This document shows positions 22,196 through 33,865 of a DNA stretch of 64,000 bases, in pieces. Source of the stretch: Collybiopsis luxurians FD-317 M1 (lineage: Eukaryota; Basidiomycota; Agaricomycetes; Agaricales; Omphalotaceae); contig KN834793.1 in the NCBI GenBank assembly GCA_000827265.1, positions 1 through 64,000 on the forward strand, written 5' to 3'. The notes beneath the pieces were generated by a model, which worked only from the letters and a program-made list of their open reading frames with translations, ran no database searches and was not told where the DNA came from. A program made the translations under genes and the position numbers. Every line of letters starts with the position of its first letter. Position 1 is the first letter of the stretch.

Positions 22196-25100
22196 TCAGA
22201 CGTATTTCCATCTCTTCACCGGCAACATCCTCTTCCGATCGATCTGAATTCCAAAATCCACCAACTTGATTGAATCTTCACCCAAAATCCAAACATCCTC
22301 CTCCTTCGTATGAGCGTATCGGTCTTCGATGATCCAGTCATCGGCATGAAGCTGTCGCAGCGGCGACAATGCAGATGTGGAACTGATGTTGATAGTAGCC
22401 AGTTTGGTAGGCGTCATGGACTCCGAGTCCATGTCAATGTCCGTAGGAGAAGTGGACAGTACTGGCGTTGACTCACGAGGGAGACTGTAAGCAATACATT
22501 CTTTGACGAAAGATTGCTGAACAACGAATAAAGTGTAGCGGGCGACGCTGGACGATTCAGCGTCCACAGCCTCGGGTTTGACGATACAGCAACGATCCGA
22601 GTCGTCCCATTTCAAGAGCAAAACCTTCGGTGAAGAAAACGGGGCAGAGTCGCCTGACTCGTCCGTGTCAATCTTCGTACGCTTCGCCGGCCGTTCAGAC
22701 ATATCATTGGTGTCAAGGGAAAACGCTGCTCTAAGGGCATCAGCAGTATATTTATACCTATACGGAAGAGTAAGAGTAAGCCAACAGGTCCGATCAACTG
22801 ACAAAGGCAAGCATACCAGAGCTCAGCACCCTTCCCAAACACCAACGTTCTCGCCTCTAACGTCTTCCTTTCATTGTCTGATTCGTCATTGGAGAGCGCG
22901 ACTGGCAAACAACGCTCAGAGGTCCCTTCGTCCTGCTCATATATCGTCTCAAGCGCAACAGCATTCGGCTGCCGTATAGAAGCGGAACCGGACCCCCACC
23001 GAGGCACATGAACAGGGTAACTAGCCTCGTAAGCACCCCGAGATCGCTTACGGCCAGCGAGACTCGTAGTGATGAACGGTCCTGGGCCTTTTGATTTCGC
23101 GGCTTCACTGGCAAAGATTTTGGCTCTTCGTTCAGCATATTCGAATAGCCTTTGCGAACGACTCTTAAGTCCCGAACGGGGAGATGACTCACGCTGAGCA
23201 TATGTCAATGAGTACAAGAAGTTGGAATATAACGCAACAGGCAACACTCACGGGGATAAATTCAGCACCAATTACCTCGATCGCACTTCCGTCGTGCCCA
23301 ACACCCCAGCCCGCACTGAGAAGACTGCGACCATCATCTTCCGGTCCATTATCAGGTGTCTCCTCCTTCGGAGCTTCTTCTACCACATCAATCTTGGCCG
23401 GTGGATCTGTCCTTTCCTCGACTGGAAGAGGAGGGGGAGGAGATGCTAAAGGTGGATCCTCCAACTCACCCTCTTCCTTCAATTCCCCTTCTTCCTTTTG
23501 CTCTGCCTCCACTTTCTCCTCCTTCGCCTTCTCCTCCCCCTCCCTCTCTTTCGCTTTTTCCTTTTCCTCTTCACCACTCAACTTCGCCTTCCCCTCCCTC
23601 GGCACCGACTTCCGATCTCCACCAAAGTACTTCTCTCCCATTCCACTCATAAACCTTGCAACAACTTCCTCCCTCCCCCTCCTCCCTTTCTCCGACGAAT
23701 AATAATCCAAGTTCGAATTCATACTCGAACTCAAATCACTCCCAGAGGAAGAACTATTTCCAATCCCATTCATTGCCTGCGGTGTCGACCCTTTACCCAC
23801 AGCACCAGCGTTCTTCCCATTGACCTGTTGTCCCCACGGTGAATTCGGGTTATTACCCCCAGAAACCTTCCTTCCCAGCACATTCCCCGTCATCTGTGAC
23901 GAAACCCCGGACGAGCCAGCCTCGTCCGCACTAGCTTTAACAACATCCTCTCTTACACCTAAACATCTGATCACCCTCAACCGCACTTTCATATCCTTCC
24001 CCTCCTCCCTTGCCTTCTTCGCCCCGGACCACGTTACCCACCCGGAATGCAGCGCACATAAAAAGATATCAGAATCATCCGTGTAGATCCTTCGTCTACG
24101 CGGGCGTTTCTTATTTGCACTCGCCGCCGGGTCGTCGCTGGGCTTATTCTCACTACTGGGGATACGCTGTTTGGAGGCGGATATCGGTGGGTTTCTTCCT
24201 TGATGAAAATGACGTCCCCGTATCTGCATCTGCTCGTATTCCCTTTGCTCTCGCTCCCTCTCTCTATCATACTCGAGCAAATCAGAATGGTGACCTTCGT
24301 GTCTCGAAACAACACCTCCACCCCAAATCCTATACTTCTTCGGTTTCTCGAGTGGGATGAAACCGTTGGGAATTACCACAGTGACGAGGGTTTCGCTGTC
24401 GAGAAGATCCTTGTCTGCAGTGGATGGGTCAGAGTCGGAGAAAGTTGAAGCTTTAACAGCCGATGACGACGATAACGCCTTTTCTTTATCATCTTCCTCA
24501 ACCAAGTCAATGACAACGGGCTGATTCTGATGATTCTTCTGCCCGTCCACAGCCATCCTTTCATCTCCCCCTTCCTTAATCTTCGTCGCCCTCTCTTCCA
24601 GAGATTCATTCTCCTTATTACTGCCCCGGCCACCTCCACCTCCACCAGCATCGGGAACCATGACTGGCTGCCACTTTGACTCGTTAAAGAAATACGGAAA
24701 AGGACTTTTCGGCCAGACATAAGTACCCAAGTCAATCTTAACCCGGCTCTTCACTTCTCGTTCCGGAACTTCCTCAACCTCCTCTGGCGAGGGGAGCATC
24801 GTCGGCATACCCATACCCATCCCACTCATACTCATCCCACTCATCCCAGGACCCATACCCATCCCATTCATCCCAGGACTCATACCTAACCCAACCATCC
24901 CAGGACTTATTCCTGGAGTGGGCGGCATGCTCATACCCATCCCCGCACGAGGGTCAGCAGTGTGATTCTGTCCATGGTGATATCCAGGGCCAGGTCCAGG
25001 GCCGCCAAGTCCATGCTGCGAGGACTGCGAGTGAGAGGAAGGTCCATGATCCATCATGCGAGGAGGCATCGACATATACGGGTCATTTCCATACCCCGGA

Positions 25101-27527
25101 AGCGCGTCAATATCCATCATCATCCCAGGAGGTATACCAGGCGGACCATGAGGGTTCGTCATATCCCCAATAGCAGCAAGTCTCGTCCGCTCACGTTCGC
25201 GTTCCCTTATCAAGTCCCTTTCGCGTTCTCTTTCACGATCTCGTTCGCCCATTCCCATTCCCATAGCCATATTCATCCTCTCCCGTTCCCTCTCCCGTTC
25301 CCTTTCCCTTTCCCGATCCCTGTTATACATATCCCGATCTCTCTCCCTCTCCCTCTCGAACCTCTCCATCCGGTCCATCCGGTCCCGTTCCCTCTCGCGC
25401 TCGATCCGCTCTCTCTCGCGATGATGATAAATCTCTCTTTCTCGGTCGCGAGGATCACCTCGAGCATGCGGATGGAGCTGAAGAGGTTCACCTCCGGGTC
25501 CAGGGCCACCGGGACCAGAAGGGTTATTGATAACACGATATCCCACCTCCCTTTCTCTTTCCCTTTCCCGCAGCTGCTGTTCACGGTCACGTTCGCGCAT
25601 CTCCCGTTCGCGTTCCCTCTCCCGGAACTCTCGTTCGCGAGCATCTTTCTGGTAGCTGTTTGCCCCGACGACACCAGAAGGTGCGGAAGGAGGAGGATTA
25701 CGGCGAGAAGCAGACCCGGAGGAAGAGGATGGAGGCGGCGGACCATGTCGCGGTCTTTCACGATCACGTTCCCTTTCACGCTCAGGTGCTAAGATACCCA
25801 TGCCCATGTTGGGACCACCAGGCAGAGGAGATCCTCGCCTCGAGTTGTGAGCGCCATGCGGATGATGCGGAGGAAGCGACGACGAGGGCAGAGGGTGTTG
25901 AATGCCGTAAAACTCTTGATCCCGTTCGCGCATCTCCCTTTCCCTTTCGTCCCTTTCCCTGTCCCTGTCCCTGTCTCTGTCTCTGGAAATCATCTCTCTC
26001 TCTCTCTCTCTATCTCGGTCTCTATCTCTGTCATAACCGCGCTCCCGTATCTCCCGAGGAGGAGCAGAGCCAGGTTGTTGTGAGCCTGGCGTTGGCGGTT
26101 GTTGTGAACCTGGGGTTAGTTGAAGCCCGGGTAGAAACTGTGTATGAAACTGATTTTGAAATTGCTTTTGCGGAGGCCCATTGAGATTGACGATAATGCC
26201 TCCCCTGGGTTCTATCACCCCCGGCGGTGGCGGCGGAGGTCCCGGCCCAACGACCAGTGACGGACCTTGAGCATTGACGTGGATCTGCTGTTGCTGAGCT
26301 TGAGCCTGGGCAAGCTGATGCTGTTGATGAGAGTGTTGGTGTTGCGGAGGTACAAGGGATAGAGTTCCAGGTGGAGGAGCAGGAAGAGGAGCAGGAATAG
26401 GGACTCCAGAGCCAAAATGAGGATGAGAGGGGGGTTGAAAATGAAGAGAAGGAAAATCTCCATTTCTGGGAGGTGGAGGACCGGAAGGTTTGCCACCTTC
26501 TGTAGGGGCAGAGCCAGGTCTGCTTCGTCTGGAGGCTCTGTATAAGTCAACTTCGCCTTCCGGGACAGAGTCGCCACCAGAACCGGATGAGCGTCTGCTG
26601 TTCGAAGGCATAACAGGAGATTGTGAATGACTTTTGAGCGGTAGAGTAGCAAGCGTAGATAAATCTTCTGGCCCTAATGAATTTTGAAAACTCAATTATT
26701 GTTTGAAAAAAAAAATAAATCAACACACCTCCAAGTAATTGTCTCCTGGCAGCTTTCTCGCGTTCATCGCCGCTCCTGGACCTTTCTCTCTCGCCCTGCC
26801 AGTCCATGATATTGTGGATCCTAGGCTGCTCTTTTTCTCTGTCTCTTTCCCTGTCCATATCCCTAAATGAATCGCGACGAGGTGGAAGAAGAGTGTTATC
26901 CAGAATTCGAGAATGGTCGCCACGTGCGTCCGTCCCGATGGGTCCGGATCCCGGTCGAGCCGCCGGCGGTCCCCACACACCGCCCCGAGGCCCTGCCGCT
27001 GAGGCTGACGCTGTTGGGAGCGCAGACGCGGGCGGCAGCGAAGGGGAAGGGGAAGCTTGCTGAGGGGGAGTTGGCTGAGACATCGTATGCTGATGTGTAA
27101 TTCGGTGAAGGACTGGCGACGACGAAGCGCTTGAGGGCTGCCTCATTGTCGAAGCCCCGGCTCCAATCCCTCCGTGCCCTCCACTTCCCTGTCCTATCGG
27201 TTGTGTCGGCGAAGAGCCACTCTGAGCTCTAGATCCTAATCCAGGTGAATTCGTCTCTGCTTCTTTCTGAAATCCATTCCCAGCGGCTCCTTCCCGCCAA
27301 CCGCTCGAAAATCCAGCGTTATTTACATTTCCTGGTCCCGACGACGATTGTTGGGAGTTCTGAGGAGGTGTACCGGATGACCATGACGAAGAACTCGAGT
27401 TGGTATTCGAAGAAAGTGCTGGCTGCTGGCTGGCATTCGAATTACTACCGGTATTGCTGTTGGCGCTGGTGCCGTTCCTTCTTCTCTCATCTGAAGGTGA
27501 TTCTTGCAATAGGGAGGCTACGTTCAT
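22196..27527 (-). CDS. rxt3: Rxt3-domain protein, Rpd3L histone deacetylase complex subunit
   Basis: Rxt3 is a subunit of the large Rpd3 histone deacetylase complex, acting in the nucleus. Exons: 26729-27527, 23252-26673, 22817-23193, 22196-22757, giving about 1719 residues, far longer than yeast Rxt3. Residues 1-266 are Ser/Asn/Gly/Pro-rich. Next come long Arg-Asp/Arg-Glu alternating runs (RDRDRERE type, about 480-840) with Gly-Met-rich repeats after them (MGMGMG). The Rxt3 core follows: VKIDLGTYVWPKSPFPYFF (about 908), VVIPNGFIPLE (about 1035), IYTDDSDIFLCALHSG (about 1130), and a closing FGKGAELWYKYTADALR (split by an intron). The last part carries PAKRTK, a likely nuclear signal. The antisense of exon 2 gives long spurious frames. 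Confidence 0.8.
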
Positions 27528-30500
27528 ACTCTGTTGAACGTTTTGAAGGAAAGATAAAAGGTGATATCTTTAGGTCGTGTTCAGGTCCAGCGTCGATGGA
27601 ACGGGAGAAAAAAAGACTTTTTGTTCGCAACCCGTCAAACTGAATTTCGAATCGTGCGTGCGATCATTTAGATCGAATTCCGATTCTATCAAATACACGT
27701 GGCGCAATTCAATCCCCAAAATCTCCAGATTCGCTCGTTATATTGAAGGTTCAACTCTGTTCGGTCCGTTCGTGAAATCAACGCTCTTTCTCCCTTCAGA
27801 AGCCTTCCGCGAATTCCAAACTTGGAGTCTTCTCGCGGAAAAAAACTGTAAACTGAATACCAATGGAACCACGTAAAATGAAAGCAGATATGTAACGACT
27901 CACACGATGGAAACCCGGTGACCCTGCAGGGTCAGTCTGGGGATCAGGGGAATGCGTTCATCCATACCTCATCCAAGTTGGAAGAGATCCTCGAGGCAAA
28001 AAGTCGTCTGATTACAGTTCTCGATTAGCGAATTAGCGGTACCGCTTTAGACCTTGACACACTCACTATCTCCGTTTACGCCACAAACCACATCCCGGAG
28101 AACTCGAGAGTTGAGATCCTATCGCTCTTTTGTATACGTATACGACGAGGGAAGAGGTCTTCTTCGCGGCCACACAAAAGTCGTCAGAAATGTGTTCATA
28201 GTATATAGAGAAGATCCCCAGTTCTTCTGTCGCTGACTATGTAGGCGTGTTGGTCGGCCACAAATTCAGCATCGAATATATCCTTTCACGGTTCGAATTC
28301 GGAGCTTTGTTTACGAATATACTCTCGGCTTGTACTTTATCCCTTTTGAAACCGTCGTACAAGTGTAGATTCTGCAAGGATGCCAATTGGGTGAGAGCTA
28401 ATCACCGTGGAGTCATTCTAAAGAAAATTTACCAGTCAACGATCCACCAACGAACGTGTCCCTATTCCCAGCCGTACAACTATCACAATCCTGCAAGTTA
28501 TCAGGAAAGGATATATGCTGATTTGCTTTATTTACTTTGATCCACGCTACATCCAACTTTTGATTAAGAACAACATCAAAATTCCAGAATGGCATTTGGC
28601 ACGAACGATTCCACGAACCGAAGCTTTCATGTCCATCTTGCTTCCATCTCCATCTCCATCGATGAGGATGTGCGTTCCGGTGTTGAAGATCCCCTGTAAG
28701 CTTGTTATCCAGTGACCAGTTGATCTAATCACGGACTCGGACGGAAATAGAGCGTAGATGATTTCGATAGTAAAATACGGTGGGAGGAGATGCATTCAAG
28801 TTCGTGATTCCGGTGATGATTTTTTAATTCCAGCATCACTGATAGATGATGATGGATTATGGATTATGAAACCGACGGATACTCTATGTGGGCTTGTGAA
28901 AATGCCTTGAAAAGGGAGTCGGCGTACTCAGCTGTAAATATCTGCATTTCCGTCGGAAGTTTGATACGAGATGTAAACGGATTTCGAGTACTGTGGCTCA
29001 CCTGTTCCTGGATAACTTTATTGCCCTACATCACCGTAAGGCCCCAGTGTTAGCTTCAGCTCATAAACTTACCGTCAAAACTTCATTGGTCGCCGCCGCC
29101 GCCATCTGGTGGATGTGTTGTGCCGCATAGATTTATTCAAGGATTCATTGCACGGATATTGATTGACCAGGTAAATGCTTGCAAGCTCCGCAGAATTTCT
29201 TGATTCGAACGAATGTGTACAGCTATCAGCGTGAAAATTTGGTCGAAGGTGAAAGTTCAAAAACAAGCACCAGAATTTTAATTCAGTAATAGTAAACATG
29301 ACGCGCCAAACTTGGTCATGTGCAATTCACGTATATCGCGTTGGCCGACGACGACGTTCATTTCGGTGTTTTTCTTAAAATTCTCATTTCCTCAGTGACG
29401 GCTTGATTAGATTAACACCGGCTTTGCAGAAGCCTAGTACGATTGGACAGCATTTGAGCTCCTATTTGTGTCCCCAATTCAATAAAGCGAGCAATATTCA
29501 TTTTAATCCTCTTCGAAAGTTCTTAGTTTCCCCCTATACAGGTATATGAAAAAGTCATACCACCTGGAGGAGCTACTAAGCCAGCTTTCTGGTCTTCATC
29601 GAGCAACGAATCGGCTCCGCGGAAGTGATCAATGGCCTTCAACCCCCTAATGTATTTTTGCTCCAAGACTACTTTCCTATCCTGAAAGCTCGAGACGTAC
29701 ACTTAAATAGACGGCGTGCTCCTTCCAATAACTGTCCGGTCCAGGAAGTCACTGATCACTATTTATCCTTTTCAGCAAATAGTGGCTTTTCCTTCTCTAC
29801 CGCTTAATCTTGCTTGCGTTGCGTTCCAGTTCGGACTCGGCGATAGAAACCTCTAATACCCGCTACGTATACAGCGGAAAAAAATACAGCTCACTATTCA
29901 GCCGCAGCTTGACGGGCAGTAACGAATTTAATGTCGACGAGGATAGGCAATCAATCATAGCCTGTACATGAAGAATGCTTGACGGCCGCAAAGGGTTAGA
30001 CTACCCATACAGACTACCCGCTTCTTGACAAGTTTCAACTAAACACGTATACCAGGTCTGGCTAACCTTTGTTCCGTAAAGACAAAGACAAAATTTTCCT
30101 CTTTCTGAACAAGGCTACCTGCAGTGCAATAAGCAACAGGCAACTCGGAATCATCCTCAATGCAGAGGGCAGTCCTAAGCATTCAACTAGAGCGCAAATG
30201 GGTATTATTCTGCACCTGCGATTAATCCAACTCGACCGCCGACGGATCCAGAAGCCTTCCATCCACCCTCGTCTCTCCTTTTCTCTGGCCACTTTGACAT
30301 GAATTATGTAGTGAGCGACAGTTCGCGAAACTCTCTGGCATATTACAATACGTATCAATTTACTTATATTCTTACAAGGAAGGGAAGACCAGCTATACTC
30401 AAGCCATCTTGAATTCAATAAATTCAACAAAGTTCTTCGGTGTTTCGTCCGAGGTACCATTGCTTCTCCCATATGTTTCTAGTCTGACACTTGGTTTCCC

Positions 30501-31743
30501 GCCATCCGCATCTCCATCTCCAAGATAGCTTCCCAACAAAAGATTCCGACCCGACAACTATCCGACACGTACAGCAAGCGTAAGTATATGTAGTCGGCTC
30601 TACTAGCTGAATATCGAGTTTCTAAACCAGTTCAGGCCCCATTCTTGTTGCTCGACATGCCCTACTCTGACTTTGTTCCCGGATCCTAATTGCGTATCTA
30701 CACTAATTTATTCACTCTTCGTTTAAACGCAACCAAAAGCAAACAACAAATTTATATGATCAACATAAGTAGCAATAAAATACCTATATCCCTGCGCATG
30801 CTTCTCTTTGGAAAAACCTTTCAGCGACCCATAGAGATATTTTCGTAAAATGAAAGCGCCATGCTGCTCGTATGCATCTCATTTCAAACTACCAAGTATG
30901 TCCAACAGGTCCCTACATGCGTCATATGTACATAAGTTTCTGGGTCTAGGTCGTCGTCGAGACCCCTCTGGCTCTAGCTCGACAGCTTTATTTGGGGTAT
31001 CGTTCTGTCCGACCTTCCGAAACGCATAGAGTAGAACTTTTTCGGATAGATCGGGTATTGCCGTCACTGCTGTTTTGTCCCTTGAATCCCACAAAATGCT
31101 ATGGCATGTAGGACCTCCCTCCCAGACGTAGGATATCATGCGATAAAGACACACAGGTACACTCAGATCTCAGTCATATTCCGAGTCGATCGATGTTTAC
31201 ACCCGTCCGGCACAAATGACTCTGGTGAGAAGTTCTCAAGGAACTCGAAGGGAACTCTGTGAGCTACAGCTGTGCATGTCCTATCATACATCATTTGCTA
31301 TCTAGCGTTTGCTATTGGCCAATACAGCTAGAGCCAGAGTCCGGTATAAGAGCTACGATTTGTAAAGCCACAAAGTTCACGACCTCATGGAGCGGTCGGA
31401 GTACTCGAGCACTTCCCCGCTCGCTAAGGACATGAAATTCTCTTGGTATCGTTCGTCATATATGCGTAGGAGGCTACGGAAAGCCGGAGACCCGAGTTCA
31501 CAACCTGAGGTCGGCTGTACGAGTAAATTCAATTTCTAAGGCAGAATAATGTAGGCGATAAAATGCAATGGGGAAGTATACAGGATGTGGCGGAAGCTAT
31601 GCAAGATGGTAATCATACAGAAACTGTAAGTCATGAATAGGTCGATGTGCAAGTAGTAGGCAAAGGACTAGGAAAAAAAAGATCAAATGCAAGAAATAAC
31701 AACAGATATACCCAAAGAGAAAAAAGCAAGTCCGATGAAAGCA
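27528..31743. other. Gene-poor 4.2-kb interval
   Basis: Between the RXT3 start and the 3' end of the Ett1-like gene. No frame longer than about 137 codons and no recognisable motif on either strand. The 30062-30472 minus frame has no family resemblance. It must include the RXT3 promoter, probably with a long 5' leader. A CGC-rich stretch (29089-29104) is the only compositional oddity seen. Confidence 0.4.
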
Positions 31744-33602
31744 TTAGGTTTCGTCCATTTTGTCGTCAAAATCGAGAGCACCCCCACTCTCTTTTTGAGC
31801 CCGGGCGTACAGCGCTTCTCTGGCCTTCTCATCCAGCGTCATATTTGCAAGCGTCAATAGAGCCTCCTCGAGGAAATGCTGTAGCTCCTCATCGACTTGA
31901 TCTGGATCAGCAGACGATTTGGCTTTATCCAAAAACGCGACGGCGTCGGTGAGAGCTTCTCTAGCTTCGTCAGCGTCCTCGGACTGCAACACGCTGTCGT
32001 CGCCACGTTCCAAAGCCTCCTCGAACTCTTCGGCCTGGGCGGTACCGACAATCAAGCAACACTGACCTCGGGCTCGGTTGATTGGCCCCCTCCAGGCATC
32101 AACGTCAGCCTCCATCTTCATTTGATTAAACACGGAATCGGCCCAAGACGCCCAGTACTTGCGCTGGGGCGGGGCGTCGAGTTTCTCGGCGACAAGCAGC
32201 ACCTCGGAGGCAATAGTAAATAGCTCTTTGGCCCGAGAGAAAGAGTCCAGAGGGGAGGATGCACCACCCGACGATGGCGGCTTACCAGCGGGAGGAGGGA
32301 CTGCATGTGACGGATGAGGCATGTGAAATATTCCTCGAGAGAACTGGTCCATAGCAAGGCGCAGAATCTCATCGGGAGAGGCGGTGATGAGTGACATGCG
32401 CTGGGTTACGGGAGGGCGACGCTGTACGATGATGGAGAAAGGTGATTGGGAGGGCCAGGTAGGCTCATCGGCGAAGAAAGGAGTGCGCTTGTAAGCAGAA
32501 GGGTCGTCCGTGGAAGAGTTAGAAGTTTTTCGTAATCGGGAGATAGTCTCGTCCGCGAGGCAGACTAAAGTGCGCCCCCAAACAATAGCAAAGCGCCAGT
32601 CTTCGGGGAGGTTGACGCTTCGACCGCTGGTCCTGGTGGGGAGATTCTCACCGGTCTCGAATACATCGAGAGCGGCGAGCCAGTATTGCAAGGGCGACTC
32701 GGGCTCACCTTCGAGGACGAGTGCAGGGTCCTGAGCCACAAGATTTCCGAATAGGAAGAGAGCGGTACCAAATATCGAATGGAACGCGGTAGGAGGCTCG
32801 ACGCACTTACTACGGGGCAAGTCAGTACGACAGATGCCTAGAGATAAGAATTTTAGACTGACCAGTTGGGAAATGCCTTGTTGCCCACTGAGTCGGGAGG
32901 GTGATCGGCGGTCCAATCACGGTGTAATCGCTCATCGGGCGGGGTCAGCGTGTCGGGAGAATGGCCAGGAATGTTATTTGGATTTGAGAAGAGAACAGAA
33001 GGATCTTCGTAAAAGAGAAGAAATCTGTGGCATTCATGTATCACTCCGCGTATCAGCGGCAGCGCACTAGACGCGTCCTCGCCTAAAAAAGTGTTGAGGG
33101 GACGAGTTTTCACGATGAAAAAAAAAATAGGCCGACCTTCGTACTGCTCAAGAGCCTTACCGAAGAGATCTTTCAAATCTTCCCAATCCTCATAATCACA
33201 AGTAACCTTTGAGTTGGTCTGAGTACCTTTGAAGGTTATCGAAGACGTATCCATTATCCGAGTTCGTCGAGTCCAACTGCTTTCACGTTTTGGCGGGGGA
33301 GTACAATGCCGCGAACTATCCCAATAATATAATTCTCCAGAGTCACTAGAACCGCTATCTGAATATGAAAGTCGTCTCTTTTTGTTGCTCGAACTCGAAG
33401 ACTGAATTTCCAACTCGTCGAAATCGTCAAAGTCGTCGTCAGAATCAGAGTCGTGAAAAGGCCCTTGGCTGCCACCGGGCTGAAAACGTGGCACCGAAGT
33501 CACACGGGCTTTCCATAACCCTTTTGGTCGTTGGCTCTTCTTTGGCGTCGCCCTGGACGACGAAGAAGCCTTTGGTCTAGGAGGGAAAAATGGAGAGGGC
33601 AT
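31744..33602 (-). CDS. Ett1/Nro1-like protein (translation termination / hypoxic regulator)
   Basis: Resembles the fungal Ett1/Nro1 family of alpha-helical (TPR/HEAT-like) proteins. Yeast Ett1 affects stop-codon recognition with Tpa1; fission yeast Nro1 controls the Ofd1 prolyl hydroxylase. Exons: 33137-33602, 32863-33082, 31744-32809, giving 583 residues. The N-terminus is basic with Ser/Asp-rich runs (DSDSDDDFDDFDEL). The helical body has recognisable stretches CKCVEPPTAFHSIFGTALF, YWLAALDVFETGENLPTRT and KYWASWADSVFNQMKMEAD, ending ANMTLDEKAREALYARAQ. The assignment comes from remembered family features; a profile search could overturn it. Confidence 0.55.
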
Positions 33603-33865
33603 TACGGGGGGGCCGATATCAAAAAAAAGTTCATGGCTTTGTCAAAATGGGATATTTATTCGAGAAAGTAGGACCGGCTCGAATTCTGGACCCTCCTGTT
33701 CTGGACCCTGTTTTGATCAATTACTTCCTATTGGTTCATAGCCTCCAGCGCCATCTAGCCAACCAGAGTCCAGAACGCCCTAGGGTGATTATTAGAACAA
33801 TGAATAATTTACACGCGTAAGCCCTCCTGCTACCATTACTCCCGACGCCCTAAAAAAATAATTCT
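33603..33865. other. Short intergenic
   Basis: 263 bp between the Ett1-like start and the stop of the next minus-strand gene. It should hold the promoter of the former. Confidence 0.5.

Noticed and set aside
23498..25792. Long plus-strand frames (for example 24962-25792) as separate genes
   Set aside because: They are antisense reflections of the Arg/Glu/Asp codon runs in the RXT3 exon and have no family features.
30062..30472. 137-codon minus-strand frame
   Set aside because: No homology-like blocks, basic random composition and no plausible splice partners.
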